From DATFQE01 sp963738205 (GTDB taxonomy: Bacteria; Actinomycetota; Thermoleophilia; Gaiellales; Gaiellaceae): a stretch of DNA of 64,000 nucleotides. Shown one piece after another: positions 16,810 through 24,859 of this stretch (position 1 is its first letter; each line of letters opens with the position of its first letter). The stretch is taken from NCBI GenBank assembly GCA_963738205.1, contig CAVTVQ010000006.1:930001-994000 (forward strand). The letters run 5' to 3'. The translations under genes and the position numbers were made by a program. The notes under the pieces were generated by a model that worked only from the letters and a program-made list of their open reading frames with translations, made no database searches and had not been told where the DNA came from.

Positions 16810-17727
16810 CTAGAGCCGCAGCGCCCACGTCTGCTCGACGAGGTCGTGGCCGAACGCGTGGTGGGGATTCTCGGCGACGAGCTCGAACCCGGCGCGCTCG
16901 TAGATCCGGCGTGCTGCCACCAGCACGTCGTTCGTCCAGAGCACCATGCGCTCGTAGCCGGCGGTGCGCGCCAACGCGATGCACTCGTCGACAAGCCGTG
17001 AGCCGATCCCGTGGCCGCGGGCCCACGGCTCGACGAGCAGCGTCCGGAGCTTCGCGGTCTGGTCCGTTTCGGAGACGCAGAGGACACAGCCTGCGCGGCG
17101 GCTCCCGAGCTCGGCGACGATGGCCCGCTCCTGTTGCGGGTCGTGCGACTGCGCGAATGCACCGACGATCTGCGCGACCAGGCCCTCGAACGTCTCGTCC
17201 CATCCGTACTCCGCGGCGTAGAGCACGCCGTGCCGTTCGACCATCCAACCGAAGTCGCCGCTCCGCGCGTCGCGCAGCGACACCTCCGCCGGTTGCTCGG
17301 CCAGCAGATTCTCCAGCTCGGCCGTTGCGACGAGTAGACGCTCACGGTCGCCTTCGGCGAGGCGGCCGAGCAGATCCGCGTTCTCGGCGGCCGAGCGGCG
17401 ATCGAGATCGCGATACGCGCGCCGCCCGTCCGCGGTCAGCGCGACGACGACTCGCCTGGCGTCTTCGCCGGAACGTCGGCGCACGACGAGACCGCCCTGC
17501 TCGAACGCGGCGAGGATGCGACTGAGGTAACCGGGATCGAGGTCGGTCCGGCGCCGAAGGTCGAGCACCTCGAGGCTCGGTGCGCGTCCGAGCTCGAACA
17601 GGACACGCGCTTCCGTCAGCGTGAACCGCGTCTTCAGCAGGTGCTCGTCGAGCGCCCCCACGAGGCCGGTGTAGAACCGGTTGAAGGCGCGAAAGCGCTC
17701 GACCTGATCCGGAGTCGCGGTTGCCAT
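16810..17727 (-). CDS. MarR-family regulator fused to a GNAT acetyltransferase
   Basis: A 305-residue two-domain protein. Residues about 1-145 form a MarR winged helix (LTEARVLFELGRAPSLEVLD, then RRRTDLDPGYLSRILAAFE, wing RRSGEDARRVVVALTADGRR). Residues about 150-305 form a GNAT acetyltransferase with the acetyl-CoA loop 'LLVEPWARGHGIGSRLVDECI'. Such fusions are known in actinobacteria and other bacteria; the enzyme domain may acetylate the inducing compound. A perfect 23-bp inverted repeat overlaps the start codon, so it very likely represses itself. Confidence 0.88.
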   Translation of the reverse strand: MATATPDQVERFRAFNRFYTGLVGALDEHLLKTRFTLTEARVLFELGRAPSLEVLDLRRRTDLDPGYLSRILAAFEQGGLVVRRRSGEDARRVVVALTADGRRAYRDLDRRSAAENADLLGRLAEGDRERLLVATAELENLLAEQPAEVSLRDARSGDFGWMVERHGVLYAAEYGWDETFEGLVAQIVGAFAQSHDPQQERAIVAELGSRRAGCVLCVSETDQTAKLRTLLVEPWARGHGIGSRLVDECIALARTAGYERMVLWTNDVLVAARRIYERAGFELVAENPHHAFGHDLVEQTWALRL

Positions 17728-17748
17728 TCTTTGACTCCGTCAAAGAAT
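17726..17748. promoter_or_regulatory. Perfect inverted repeat overlapping the MarR-GNAT start codon
   Basis: Two perfect 10-base arms, ATTCTTTGAC and GTCAAAGAAT, separated by TCC. The left arm includes part of the start codon of the gene at 16810-17727. A protein bound here would block transcription start or early elongation, the usual plan of MarR autoregulation. Confidence 0.75.
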
Positions 17749-17752
17749 ACAC

Positions 17753-17784
17753 GGCTGGGGGCTGCCCTCAGGCAGCCCCCAGCC
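17753..17784 (-). terminator. Strong stem-loop terminator after the haloperoxidase gene
   Basis: A perfect 14-bp GC-rich stem (GGCTGGGGGCTGCC with its complement) closed by a four-base loop. It lies 20 bases past the stop of the haloperoxidase gene (minus strand) and directly before the MarR operator. No U-tract follows, so termination may need other factors. Confidence 0.6.
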
Positions 17785-17804
17785 GCGTCGCATTCAGCGA
17801 GCGC

Positions 17805-19070
17805 TCAGTCGTCGCGCTCGCCGAAGTTGCTCCTCAGGACGTACCGCGATGTGCGCTTGCCGATCTCGTTGCCGTCCTCGATCGCCTTGCGGAAGTGCAG
17901 CCCGCCGTAGATGCGAGCCAGCGCAACCTCCGAGCGCAGGTCACGGAGGTGGTCGAAGTGATGCGTCGTGCCCGTCACGGTGCTGGAGGTGTCTATCTCC
18001 AGGTCGTTGCCGAAGTACTTGGCCAGGGAGTACGTCACGCCGGCCGTGAAGCAGGAGTGCCCCGACGGATACTCGGGGTGGTTGCCGGTCACGAGGTGGT
18101 TCCAGGTCGGGTCCGCCTCGGTGGCCGGATTGCCGTCCGTGTCGGCCCTCCGGATCGCGTGGACGGGCCGCCAGAAGTTGAACCAGTACTTCGCTTCCCA
18201 GCATCCGACCATCGTGTCCGCGGTGGCGACGTGGACCATCGCCATCATCCGCGCCGTCTCGCCGAGGTCGAGCCGATGCTCCAGCGCGAGGGCACGAACG
18301 AGCCGGTTGAACTGGATCATCGTCTGCTCGGTGTGGAACAGGACGATCTCGGTCTGCGCAGCCGTCCGGAAGGCGCTGTCCGCCCGTCCGAACTTCTTGA
18401 CCTCGTTGAAGTCCGCCGCGTAGGCGGCACTCGTCAGCGGATCCGGCCCACCCGGACGGAAGCGCGAGGGCGAGTCGAATGTGAGCGGACGGACCTTCGC
18501 CAGCTTCGGGTCGACCGGCGGCGTGGGTGCGATCGGCTCGAACACCCCCGCCCCCACAGGAGGCTGCACGAAGGGCACGACGTCGTCGTAGCCGTCGTCC
18601 GCGCGGAGCGCCAGGTATGCGCCGGCTACGGCTCGCCCGAGCCGGATCCCGTTCGTCTTCGCCGGTCCGTCCCCGATCCCCGCGAGGAACGAGGTATACG
18701 CGGCTTCGACCGTCGGCGCCTGGGCCGGGACGCGCACGACCAGGACGCCGCGTGCGGCCGCTGCGACGGCTGCGTCGACCGACGAGGGCCGCTGCGGCCG
18801 AATCGAGACCGCGAACGGCTCGTAGTCGTCCGTGATCGAGTTCACCGCGTCGTAGATCGCCGCGTGGACGAGTCCGTGCAGGATCTCCGAGGCCGCCGGC
18901 GCCTTTCCGGCCGACACGGCGTTCTGCGAGATGAGGCTCCACTTGCTGACCGCGTTCTCGGTGGGCGGCGGCGAATGCGCCGCCCCGGGCCCCGGCGCCG
19001 CCGCGGCGACGAGCGCCGCGAACGCGAGCGACAGGACGAGGAGCACGAGCGTTGTTCTCTGTCTGTTCAC
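17805..19070 (-). CDS. Secreted vanadium-dependent haloperoxidase / PAP2-like protein
   Basis: A 421-residue exported enzyme: signal peptide at residues 1-31 (hydrophobic core LVLLVLSLAFAALVAAA). The vanadate/phosphate-binding residues of the superfamily are in place: Lys294 and Arg301 in 'KYWFNFWRP', Ser336-Gly337-His338 in 'YPSGHS', and Arg386 and His392 in 'ARIYGGLHF'. It would oxidise halides with peroxide or act as a phosphatase outside the cell. The GTG start overlaps the stop of the DUF4242 gene (GTGA), and the regulator gene lies upstream of that, forming a three-gene unit. Confidence 0.88.
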   Translation of the reverse strand: MNRQRTTLVLLVLSLAFAALVAAAAPGPGAAHSPPPTENAVSKWSLISQNAVSAGKAPAASEILHGLVHAAIYDAVNSITDDYEPFAVSIRPQRPSSVDAAVAAAARGVLVVRVPAQAPTVEAAYTSFLAGIGDGPAKTNGIRLGRAVAGAYLALRADDGYDDVVPFVQPPVGAGVFEPIAPTPPVDPKLAKVRPLTFDSPSRFRPGGPDPLTSAAYAADFNEVKKFGRADSAFRTAAQTEIVLFHTEQTMIQFNRLVRALALEHRLDLGETARMMAMVHVATADTMVGCWEAKYWFNFWRPVHAIRRADTDGNPATEADPTWNHLVTGNHPEYPSGHSCFTAGVTYSLAKYFGNDLEIDTSSTVTGTTHHFDHLRDLRSEVALARIYGGLHFRKAIEDGNEIGKRTSRYVLRSNFGERDD

Positions 19071-19351
19071 TTTGGTTCTCTCCTCTCGAGCTGTTCGGAC
19101 GAGACCGCCTCGACGATGCGGACCGCGTCGAGCTCGGCCCGTTGCGCGACCAACGCAGCGGCTCGGCTGGACGGCGCGTCGAACACGAAGAAGCAGATCT
19201 CGTCCTCGGGAACGTGGATCGCGTGGTCGAACTCGACGCGGGTCCCCGACCGCGTCAGTTCGGCCGCGGCCGAGCGCGCCCGCTCCTCGCGACGGCTCCG
19301 CTCTCCGGCGTTGCCGCGTCCGAGGAAGGTCTCGATCAGGTAGCTCGGCAT
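19067..19351 (-). CDS. DUF4242 / SCO4226-like small protein (nickel-binding family)
   Basis: A 94-residue protein opening with 'MPSYLIETFLGRG' and carrying 'EICFFVFDAPSSRAAALVAQRA' and 'VRIVEAVSSEQL', the pattern of DUF4242. A Streptomyces member is described as nickel-binding, with a ferredoxin-like fold; function in vivo is not known. It sits 57 bases after the LuxR-type regulator gene and its stop overlaps the haloperoxidase start. The same regulator/DUF4242/secreted-protein order recurs at 59.1-62.6 kb. Confidence 0.8.
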   Translation of the reverse strand: MPSYLIETFLGRGNAGERSRREERARSAAAELTRSGTRVEFDHAIHVPEDEICFFVFDAPSSRAAALVAQRAELDAVRIVEAVSSEQLERREPK

Positions 19352-19408
19352 GCGCCGACGCTACGGCCGGCGCACTGCGGTGAAAACGTCAGAACGTCGG
19401 AACTTTGC

Positions 19409-22144
19409 TCAGTGCAGGTGGCGGGCGAGCTCGGTGCGCGAGCGCACGCCGAGCTTCGCGTAGATGTGGGTGAGGTGGCTCGCGACCGTCCGCTCGCCGA
19501 GAAAGAGCTCGGCCGCGACTTCCCGGTTCGTTCGCCCCGCGGCGACCAGGGTCGCAACGCGGAGCTCGGCGGCCGTCAGCCCCTCCTCGCGCTGTCTCCC
19601 ACCGATGCTTCCAAGCTCCGCGCGCGCCCTCTCGACCCACGTCGCCGCGCCCAGCTCCTCGAAGGAGCCGAGAGCCGCGGCGATGGCTTCGCGCGCGGCC
19701 CGCTTCTGCCGCGCGCGCCGGCGGACGACGCCGAGCGCCAGCAACGCGCGGGCGCGCCCGAAGGGGTCGCCGAGGCGCTCGTGCTCCACCGCCGCCTGCT
19801 CCAAGAGCAGAACGGCCTGTTCGACGCGGCCCTGGGCGGCGGCCACGAGACCGCGGCACCGCGTCACCTGGGCGAGCACCCGGTCGCGGCCGAGCCGCGT
19901 CGCGTCGGCCTCCCAGACGTCGAGAACACGTTCCGCGTCCTCGATGCGGCCGAGCTCGAGCAGCGCTTCGGCGTAGTGGGCGGTCCACACGCGCATGTCC
20001 GGCTCACCCCAGCCCAGCGCGGCCGCCTGCCGGTCGGCCTTGCCGAGCCACTCCGCCGCGGCGAGCGCATCCCCGCTCCACAACGCTGCAACCCCCGGGA
20101 CGGCCAGCAGGAACGGCGGCTGGAGCCCGAGTTGCCGTTCACAAAGCTCGAGGGCTCGCAGCGACTCCTCGTGCGCGAACTCGAGCTCGCCGCGATAGAC
20201 GGCGGCCCAGACGATCGGAATGAAGTGCTGGGTCGTCTCGAGCCCGTACTGGACGCTGATGTCGCGTGCACGCTCGGCGTAGTCCGCTGCCAGGTCCCAG
20301 CGCCCGGCCCCGAGCTCGACCGACGAGAGGAACCAGAGCGCTTGTCCACTCAGCAGCTCGTCCCGCTCGAGCCACGCTCGATGCTCGTCTTCCAGCAAGG
20401 TCCGCGCACCGTCGAGGTCGCCGGCGTGAAGGAGCGTCTGGGCGATCAGAACGTTCGCGTCTCGTCGCAAGCGCGCGTCGCCCGAGGCGGTTGCGGCGTC
20501 GTGCGCCCGCCTGACATATCCCGGTGTCTCGGGATCTCCCACGATGCTCGCGAGCAGGGCCAGGGTCACGAGCGTCTGGTAGCGGAGGACGTCCTCGCCG
20601 AGACGGTCGGCAAGCTCGACCGCCATGCGCGCGTCCTCGAGCGCAGCCGCGAACCCCTTCCTGAAGCGGCTCGCCCAGGCAAGACGCTCGTGGATTGCCA
20701 CCTGCAGGGCCGGTTGCGAGGCCGCCTCGCGCAGGGCTTCCTCGAGGAGTGGGACGGCCTGGTCGTCGACTTCGACCTCAGCGAGAAGGACGAGCGCCTC
20801 GGCGCGCCACGAGCCGGTCTCCGTCTCGGCCAGCTTGCTCGCGATCGTCTGGGCGCGGGTCCACTCACCGGCGGCTTGATGCCCACGAGCCGCAGCAAGC
20901 GCTCGACGCTGGCGGTCCTCTCCGCCGCCGTCCGGCGTCAACCGAAGCGCCTGCTCGGCAAGCTCCGCTGCGGCAGCCGACGCGCCTCGATCCGCCGCCA
21001 GCCTCGCGGCGCGATCCAAGTCAGAGGCGACTTCGCCATCGGGCGTGGCTTTCGAGAGCGCGAGATGACGGGCGCGGAGCAGCGGGTCGTCCACGACTGC
21101 CGCGATTCGTGCGTGCATGCTCCGCCGGTCATCGCGGAGGTCGTGGTACAGGACGGACGACAGCAGCGGGTGGGTGAAGCGAATCGATCCGTTCGCACGC
21201 TCGATGACGTGCGCCGCGACTCCGGGGTCGAGCGCCTCTGGCGCCACACCGGCCTTCACGAGCAAGGACTCCGACGGCGCGCCCAGCGCCGATGCCAACG
21301 CCAGCGCCTCGCGGGTGGACGGTGGGAGTCCGGAAAGCCTCTCCCGCACGAGCTCGTCGAGGCTGTCGGGAACCGGAAACGGCTGTAGCGAGTCGAGGTT
21401 GGTGTCGAGCACACGCGCGATCTCGAGCGCGAAGAACGGATTCCCGCCCGACAGCTCGTGGATGCGGAGCAACGTCTGGCGCGCGAACGGCGTGCCGAGC
21501 CGTTCGCGTAGGACTCGGTGGAGCGCGCCGAGGCTGAGCGGGCCGACCGCAAGCAGCTCGACCTGGTCGGGTTGCAGCGCGTCCTCCAGCGCAGGTCCCC
21601 TGGCCTCGACGCCGACCCGCCGAGCCAGCAGCACCGTGACAGGGAGGTCCGGCAGCCGACGCAGCGCGAACGCGAGCGCGCTCGCCGAGGACGCGTCCAT
21701 CCACTGGACGTCGTCGATCGCAAGCACGAGCGGCCGGTCTTCGCTCAGGAGCTCGATCGCCGTGCGGACAGCCACAGCGAGGGAGCGTGGGTCGAGCGGG
21801 AGTTCCGGCTCCTCGCCGACGAGCAGGGCGATCTCGAGCGCGCGCCGTCTCGCTGCGGGTAGTGCGGGAAGGACCTCGTCGAGGACGCCCTCGAAGAGGT
21901 CCCCCAGGACGGTATGCGCGAGGCCCCGCTCCGCCTCCGTCGGCCGTGACGAGAGCACACGCACGTTCCCGTCGACTGCCGTCTCGACCCCCGCGCGCCA
22001 GAGGGTGGACTTCCCGATTCCCGCGTCGCCCTCGAGCACGATGACCGTCGGGCCGCCTCGCCCGACGGCTCCCTCCAGGATTTGGAGCTCGTCTTCTCTA
22101 CCGACGATTTCGAGTGGGCTTCTCGCCGCGGGAAAAGGCACCAA
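19409..22144 (-). CDS. LuxR-family regulator with N-terminal AAA ATPase (LAL type)
   Basis: A 911-residue regulator. The ATPase part has Walker A GDAGIGKST (residues 39-47) and Walker B within 'LVLAIDDVQWMDASS' near 140. A long central helical repeat region (TPR-like, about 400-820) follows, and the last 60 residues are a LuxR/GerE helix-turn-helix (LTAAELRVATLVAAGRTNRE, then VASHLTHIYAKLGVRSRTEL). LAL proteins activate nearby genes when bound by a small ligand. The immediate targets are probably the DUF4242 and haloperoxidase genes 57 bases downstream. The start is a GTG before 'PFPAARSPLEIVGRE'. Confidence 0.9.
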   Translation of the reverse strand: MVPFPAARSPLEIVGREDELQILEGAVGRGGPTVIVLEGDAGIGKSTLWRAGVETAVDGNVRVLSSRPTEAERGLAHTVLGDLFEGVLDEVLPALPAARRRALEIALLVGEEPELPLDPRSLAVAVRTAIELLSEDRPLVLAIDDVQWMDASSASALAFALRRLPDLPVTVLLARRVGVEARGPALEDALQPDQVELLAVGPLSLGALHRVLRERLGTPFARQTLLRIHELSGGNPFFALEIARVLDTNLDSLQPFPVPDSLDELVRERLSGLPPSTREALALASALGAPSESLLVKAGVAPEALDPGVAAHVIERANGSIRFTHPLLSSVLYHDLRDDRRSMHARIAAVVDDPLLRARHLALSKATPDGEVASDLDRAARLAADRGASAAAAELAEQALRLTPDGGGEDRQRRALAAARGHQAAGEWTRAQTIASKLAETETGSWRAEALVLLAEVEVDDQAVPLLEEALREAASQPALQVAIHERLAWASRFRKGFAAALEDARMAVELADRLGEDVLRYQTLVTLALLASIVGDPETPGYVRRAHDAATASGDARLRRDANVLIAQTLLHAGDLDGARTLLEDEHRAWLERDELLSGQALWFLSSVELGAGRWDLAADYAERARDISVQYGLETTQHFIPIVWAAVYRGELEFAHEESLRALELCERQLGLQPPFLLAVPGVAALWSGDALAAAEWLGKADRQAAALGWGEPDMRVWTAHYAEALLELGRIEDAERVLDVWEADATRLGRDRVLAQVTRCRGLVAAAQGRVEQAVLLLEQAAVEHERLGDPFGRARALLALGVVRRRARQKRAAREAIAAALGSFEELGAATWVERARAELGSIGGRQREEGLTAAELRVATLVAAGRTNREVAAELFLGERTVASHLTHIYAKLGVRSRTELARHLH

Positions 22145-22222
22145 GAGCCAACATTGTCAGGCGGGTGGAACGCGTTCAATCCTGGCGCGCCCACGACAAC
22201 TTGCATGCCTGTTCTTGCCAAT

Positions 22223-22236
22223 CGAACGTATGTTCG
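22223..22236. promoter_or_regulatory. SOS (LexA) box
   Basis: CGAACGTATGTTCG matches the actinobacterial/Gram-positive LexA consensus CGAAC-N4-GTTCG exactly. It covers the first possible ATG (22230) of the nuclease gene, so LexA binding would block either transcription start or a leaderless transcript. This suggests DNA-damage control of that gene. Confidence 0.82.
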
Positions 22237-23914
22237 CTTTCATTTGCTCGGTGCAGCTTGCACTCGACGCGCTCGACCGGCTGGTGGACACGCTCGAGGA
22301 GCGGGGGTCGCTCTCGGCGGCCGAGGCCGCGCGGTCGCTCTTCGCGACGTCGTCGATCTCGGACGGCCTCGCCTGCTCGCTGCTGGACGAGGTCACTGCC
22401 GGCGACAGCCGGATCGTCTGCGCGGGCGCAACCGTCTCACTGGCCGGCGGACCGCCCGATCCGTTGCTCGAGGAGGCTGCATTCGTGGTCTTCGACCTCG
22501 AGACGACGGGGCTCTCGGCACAGCGCTGCCGCATCTGCGAGCTCGGAGCCGTGCGCGTTCGGGGGCTCGAGCTCGTCGACTCCTTCGAGTCGCTCGTCAA
22601 CCCGGGCGTTCGCGCTGCCGCAGCAGGTCGCGCGGCTCACCGGTCTGCGCGGTGAGGAGCTGCGCGCGCGCGCCGTCCGTCTCCGAGCGTCGTGAGGCGC
22701 TTCCTGTCTTTCGCGGGCGACGATCTGCTCGTCGCGCACAACGCCAAGTTCGATCAGCGCTTCCTGGAGCGCCAGCTGCTGCTGATGCACGAGCGACGCC
22801 TCTCGGAGCCTCCTCTATGCACGGCCGCGCTCGCGCGCCGGCTGCTCGAGGGCCGTGTCCGCCGCGTCGGCCTCGCCTCGCTCGCGCACTTCTTCGGCGT
22901 CCCGAGCCTGCCGTGCCACCGCGCGCTGCCGGACGCCGAGGCAACGGCCCAGGTGCTCGTTCACCTGATCGGTTTGGCGCAGGAGATCGGAGCGCTTCGC
23001 CTGTCCGACCTGCGTGCGCTCGCCGCCCCGCGCAAGCGTCGTGTCTACGGCAAGCGCTCGCTCGCGAAGGGCGCTCCCACGCGGCCCGGCGTCTATCTCT
23101 TTCGCGACCGCCACGACCAGGTGCTCTACGTCGGCCGCGCTCGCGACCTGCGCGCGCGCCTTCGCTCCTACTTCCGCAGTGAACGCCAACGGCCGTCCGT
23201 CGAGGCTGCGCTCCTCGCGCTCGAACGCATCGAGTGGCGGGTGCTCGGCTCAGAGCTCGAGGCCTCGTTCGAGGAGCTGCGCCTGATCCGCGAGCTCCAG
23301 CCGCCCGCCAACTCGCGCAGCCGCAGGAAGGAGCACGGCGTCTACCTGAAGCGCCGCGGCGAGGACTTCGTCGTCACGAAGACTGCGACGCCGCTCGGCC
23401 CGATCGGCAGCCGCAGGAGGGCGTCGCTCGCGGCGCGTGCGCTAGCGCTGAGCACGAAGGACGAGCTCGACGGCCTCCTCGAAGGCGGGCCACTGCCTCG
23501 CCTGAAGGCGCGGCTTACCGACCTGGCGGAGAGCCTCCGCTACGAGGAGGCCGCCCGGCTCCGCGACCGCATCGAGGCGCTCGAGCACGTCGTCGAGCGC
23601 CTGCGCAGGCTGGAGCGGCTGCGGCGGCTCGAGGTCTGCCTGATTGCCCCTGAGAAGGCGTTCTTCATCTGCTGCGGCGGTCTCCGCCGTGTGCTCGCTG
23701 CCCGCGGCACGCGAACAGATCGAGGCGGCGCTGGCCCTCTGCGAGGCCGCACGCGGGGACGCCGGCGAGACGCTGACTCCCGAGCAGGCGGAAGACCTGT
23801 TGCTGCGTCGACGGGTTCGTCCGCCGACCGCCGCCGGAGGTGAGGCTGCTCCCGCTCGATGTCGAGCGCATCGCAGCGCAGCTCACAGGCGAGCGGCTAC
23901 GCAGGGCGGCGTGA
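22230..23914 (+). pseudogene. DEDDh exonuclease / GIY-YIG (UvrC- or Cho-like) nuclease, multiply frameshifted
   Basis: The reading frame starts near 22230 or at GTG 22251, downstream of an SOS box. It encodes a DEDDh exonuclease domain (VVFDLETTGLS, later HNAKFDQRFLE and HRALPDAEAT), then a GIY-YIG domain (RPGVYLFRDRHDQVLYVGRA) and a UvrC-like UvrB-binding region (RYEEAARLRDRIEALE). The intact family protein is about 550-600 residues. Here the frame changes at least four times: near 22605, near 22670, near 23690 and near 23815. The family's end (EVRLLPLDVERIAAQLTGER) stops at 23914. The high count, confined to this gene, favours a decaying gene over random sequence errors, but both are possible. 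Confidence 0.75.
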
Positions 23915-23917
23915 CGG

Positions 23918-24727
23918 TCAAGCGACCTTGCGAGCGATCAGGCTCGCGTACGCGATGTGTCCGAAGAACTCGCCCTCGTCGGACCGACGACGCGCCTCGG
24001 CTTTGAGGGCCTCGGCGGCGTCGACGCCGAGCCGGCCGGTCGCGACGAGGGTGTCCGCACCGCGGTCGACGATCGCCAGCATGTACCCGCCGGAGGAGGG
24101 GGCCTCGAGGTAGCCGTGGCTGCGAAGGCGACCAATCTCGAAGCCCGCACTGCGAACGAGGTGCGGTAATCGGCGTATCAGCCAACGGTCGTAGACCAGG
24201 TACTCGACGCAGGCCTCGACACATGCTTGGAGCGGGTCGGAGTCGCCGAGCGCGCACGTGGCGGTCGCGTAGTCCCCGTCGAAGATGCCGAGCCGGCCAT
24301 CGCTCCGGAGCACGCGCAACGCCTCCGCGAGCGCACGCTCGGGCTCCGGAACGTGGCACAGGGTCGTGTGGAAGATCAGGACGTCGAACGAGCTGTCCTC
24401 GAGCGGAAGCGCCCGCGCGTCGCCCTCGATGAACGTGAGGCCGGAAATGTTCCGCGCGAGCTCGCGTCCCTTGGCAAGGAAGATCGGCGATGGATCGACG
24501 CCGACGACCTCGCCTACGCCGGGTATTGATGCCAGCGCGCGCGAAACCGGGCCCGGCCCGCACCCGATTTCGGCGACGCGTGCGCCGGCCGGAAAATCGA
24601 TGTCGCCGAAGTACGCCTCACGCAGCTCGCGCTGCTGTGGGTCGGCGGCCCGGAGCTCCAGGATGTCGACCAGCTGGTCGACCACCCCAGGCTCGGCGTC
24701 GCGAATGGTGGCGTAGACGTCCGGCAG
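23918..24727 (-). CDS. SAM-dependent methyltransferase
   Basis: A class I methyltransferase with motif I 'VAEIGCGPGPVSRALASI', 'VVGVDPSPIFLAKG' and motif II 'FIEGDARALPLEDSSFDVLIF', ending in a C-terminal substrate cap. The usual N-terminus of this group (DVYATIRDAEPG, then VVDQLVDILELRAADP) is encoded upstream of the GTG at 24685. The only start codon that includes it is a CTG at 24727, eight bases after a strong AAGGAGGAG site. CTG is therefore the likely start, giving 269 residues; from the GTG it would be 255. It converges with the nuclease gene, with only three bases between their stops. Confidence 0.8.
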   Translation of the reverse strand: MPDVYATIRDAEPGVVDQLVDILELRAADPQQRELREAYFGDIDFPAGARVAEIGCGPGPVSRALASIPGVGEVVGVDPSPIFLAKGRELARNISGLTFIEGDARALPLEDSSFDVLIFHTTLCHVPEPERALAEALRVLRSDGRLGIFDGDYATATCALGDSDPLQACVEACVEYLVYDRWLIRRLPHLVRSAGFEIGRLRSHGYLEAPSSGGYMLAIVDRGADTLVATGRLGVDAAEALKAEARRRSDEGEFFGHIAYASLIARKVA

Positions 24728-24859
24728 TTCGCACTCCTCCTTGAAGTCGGCGCGCCGCTCGACGGCGAGTCTGCGCCAGGTCTGGAGTCAGGTCAAGGTC
24801 GCCTTCCCGCAGCGCTGCTTCTGTGGTCGTCCGCCTGCTCTTTCATAAGAATCAGCCGC

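Noticed and set aside
17721..21388. Very long plus-strand frames opposite the haloperoxidase and LAL genes
   Set aside because: Antisense shadows; the minus-strand frames have clear motifs and correct starts.
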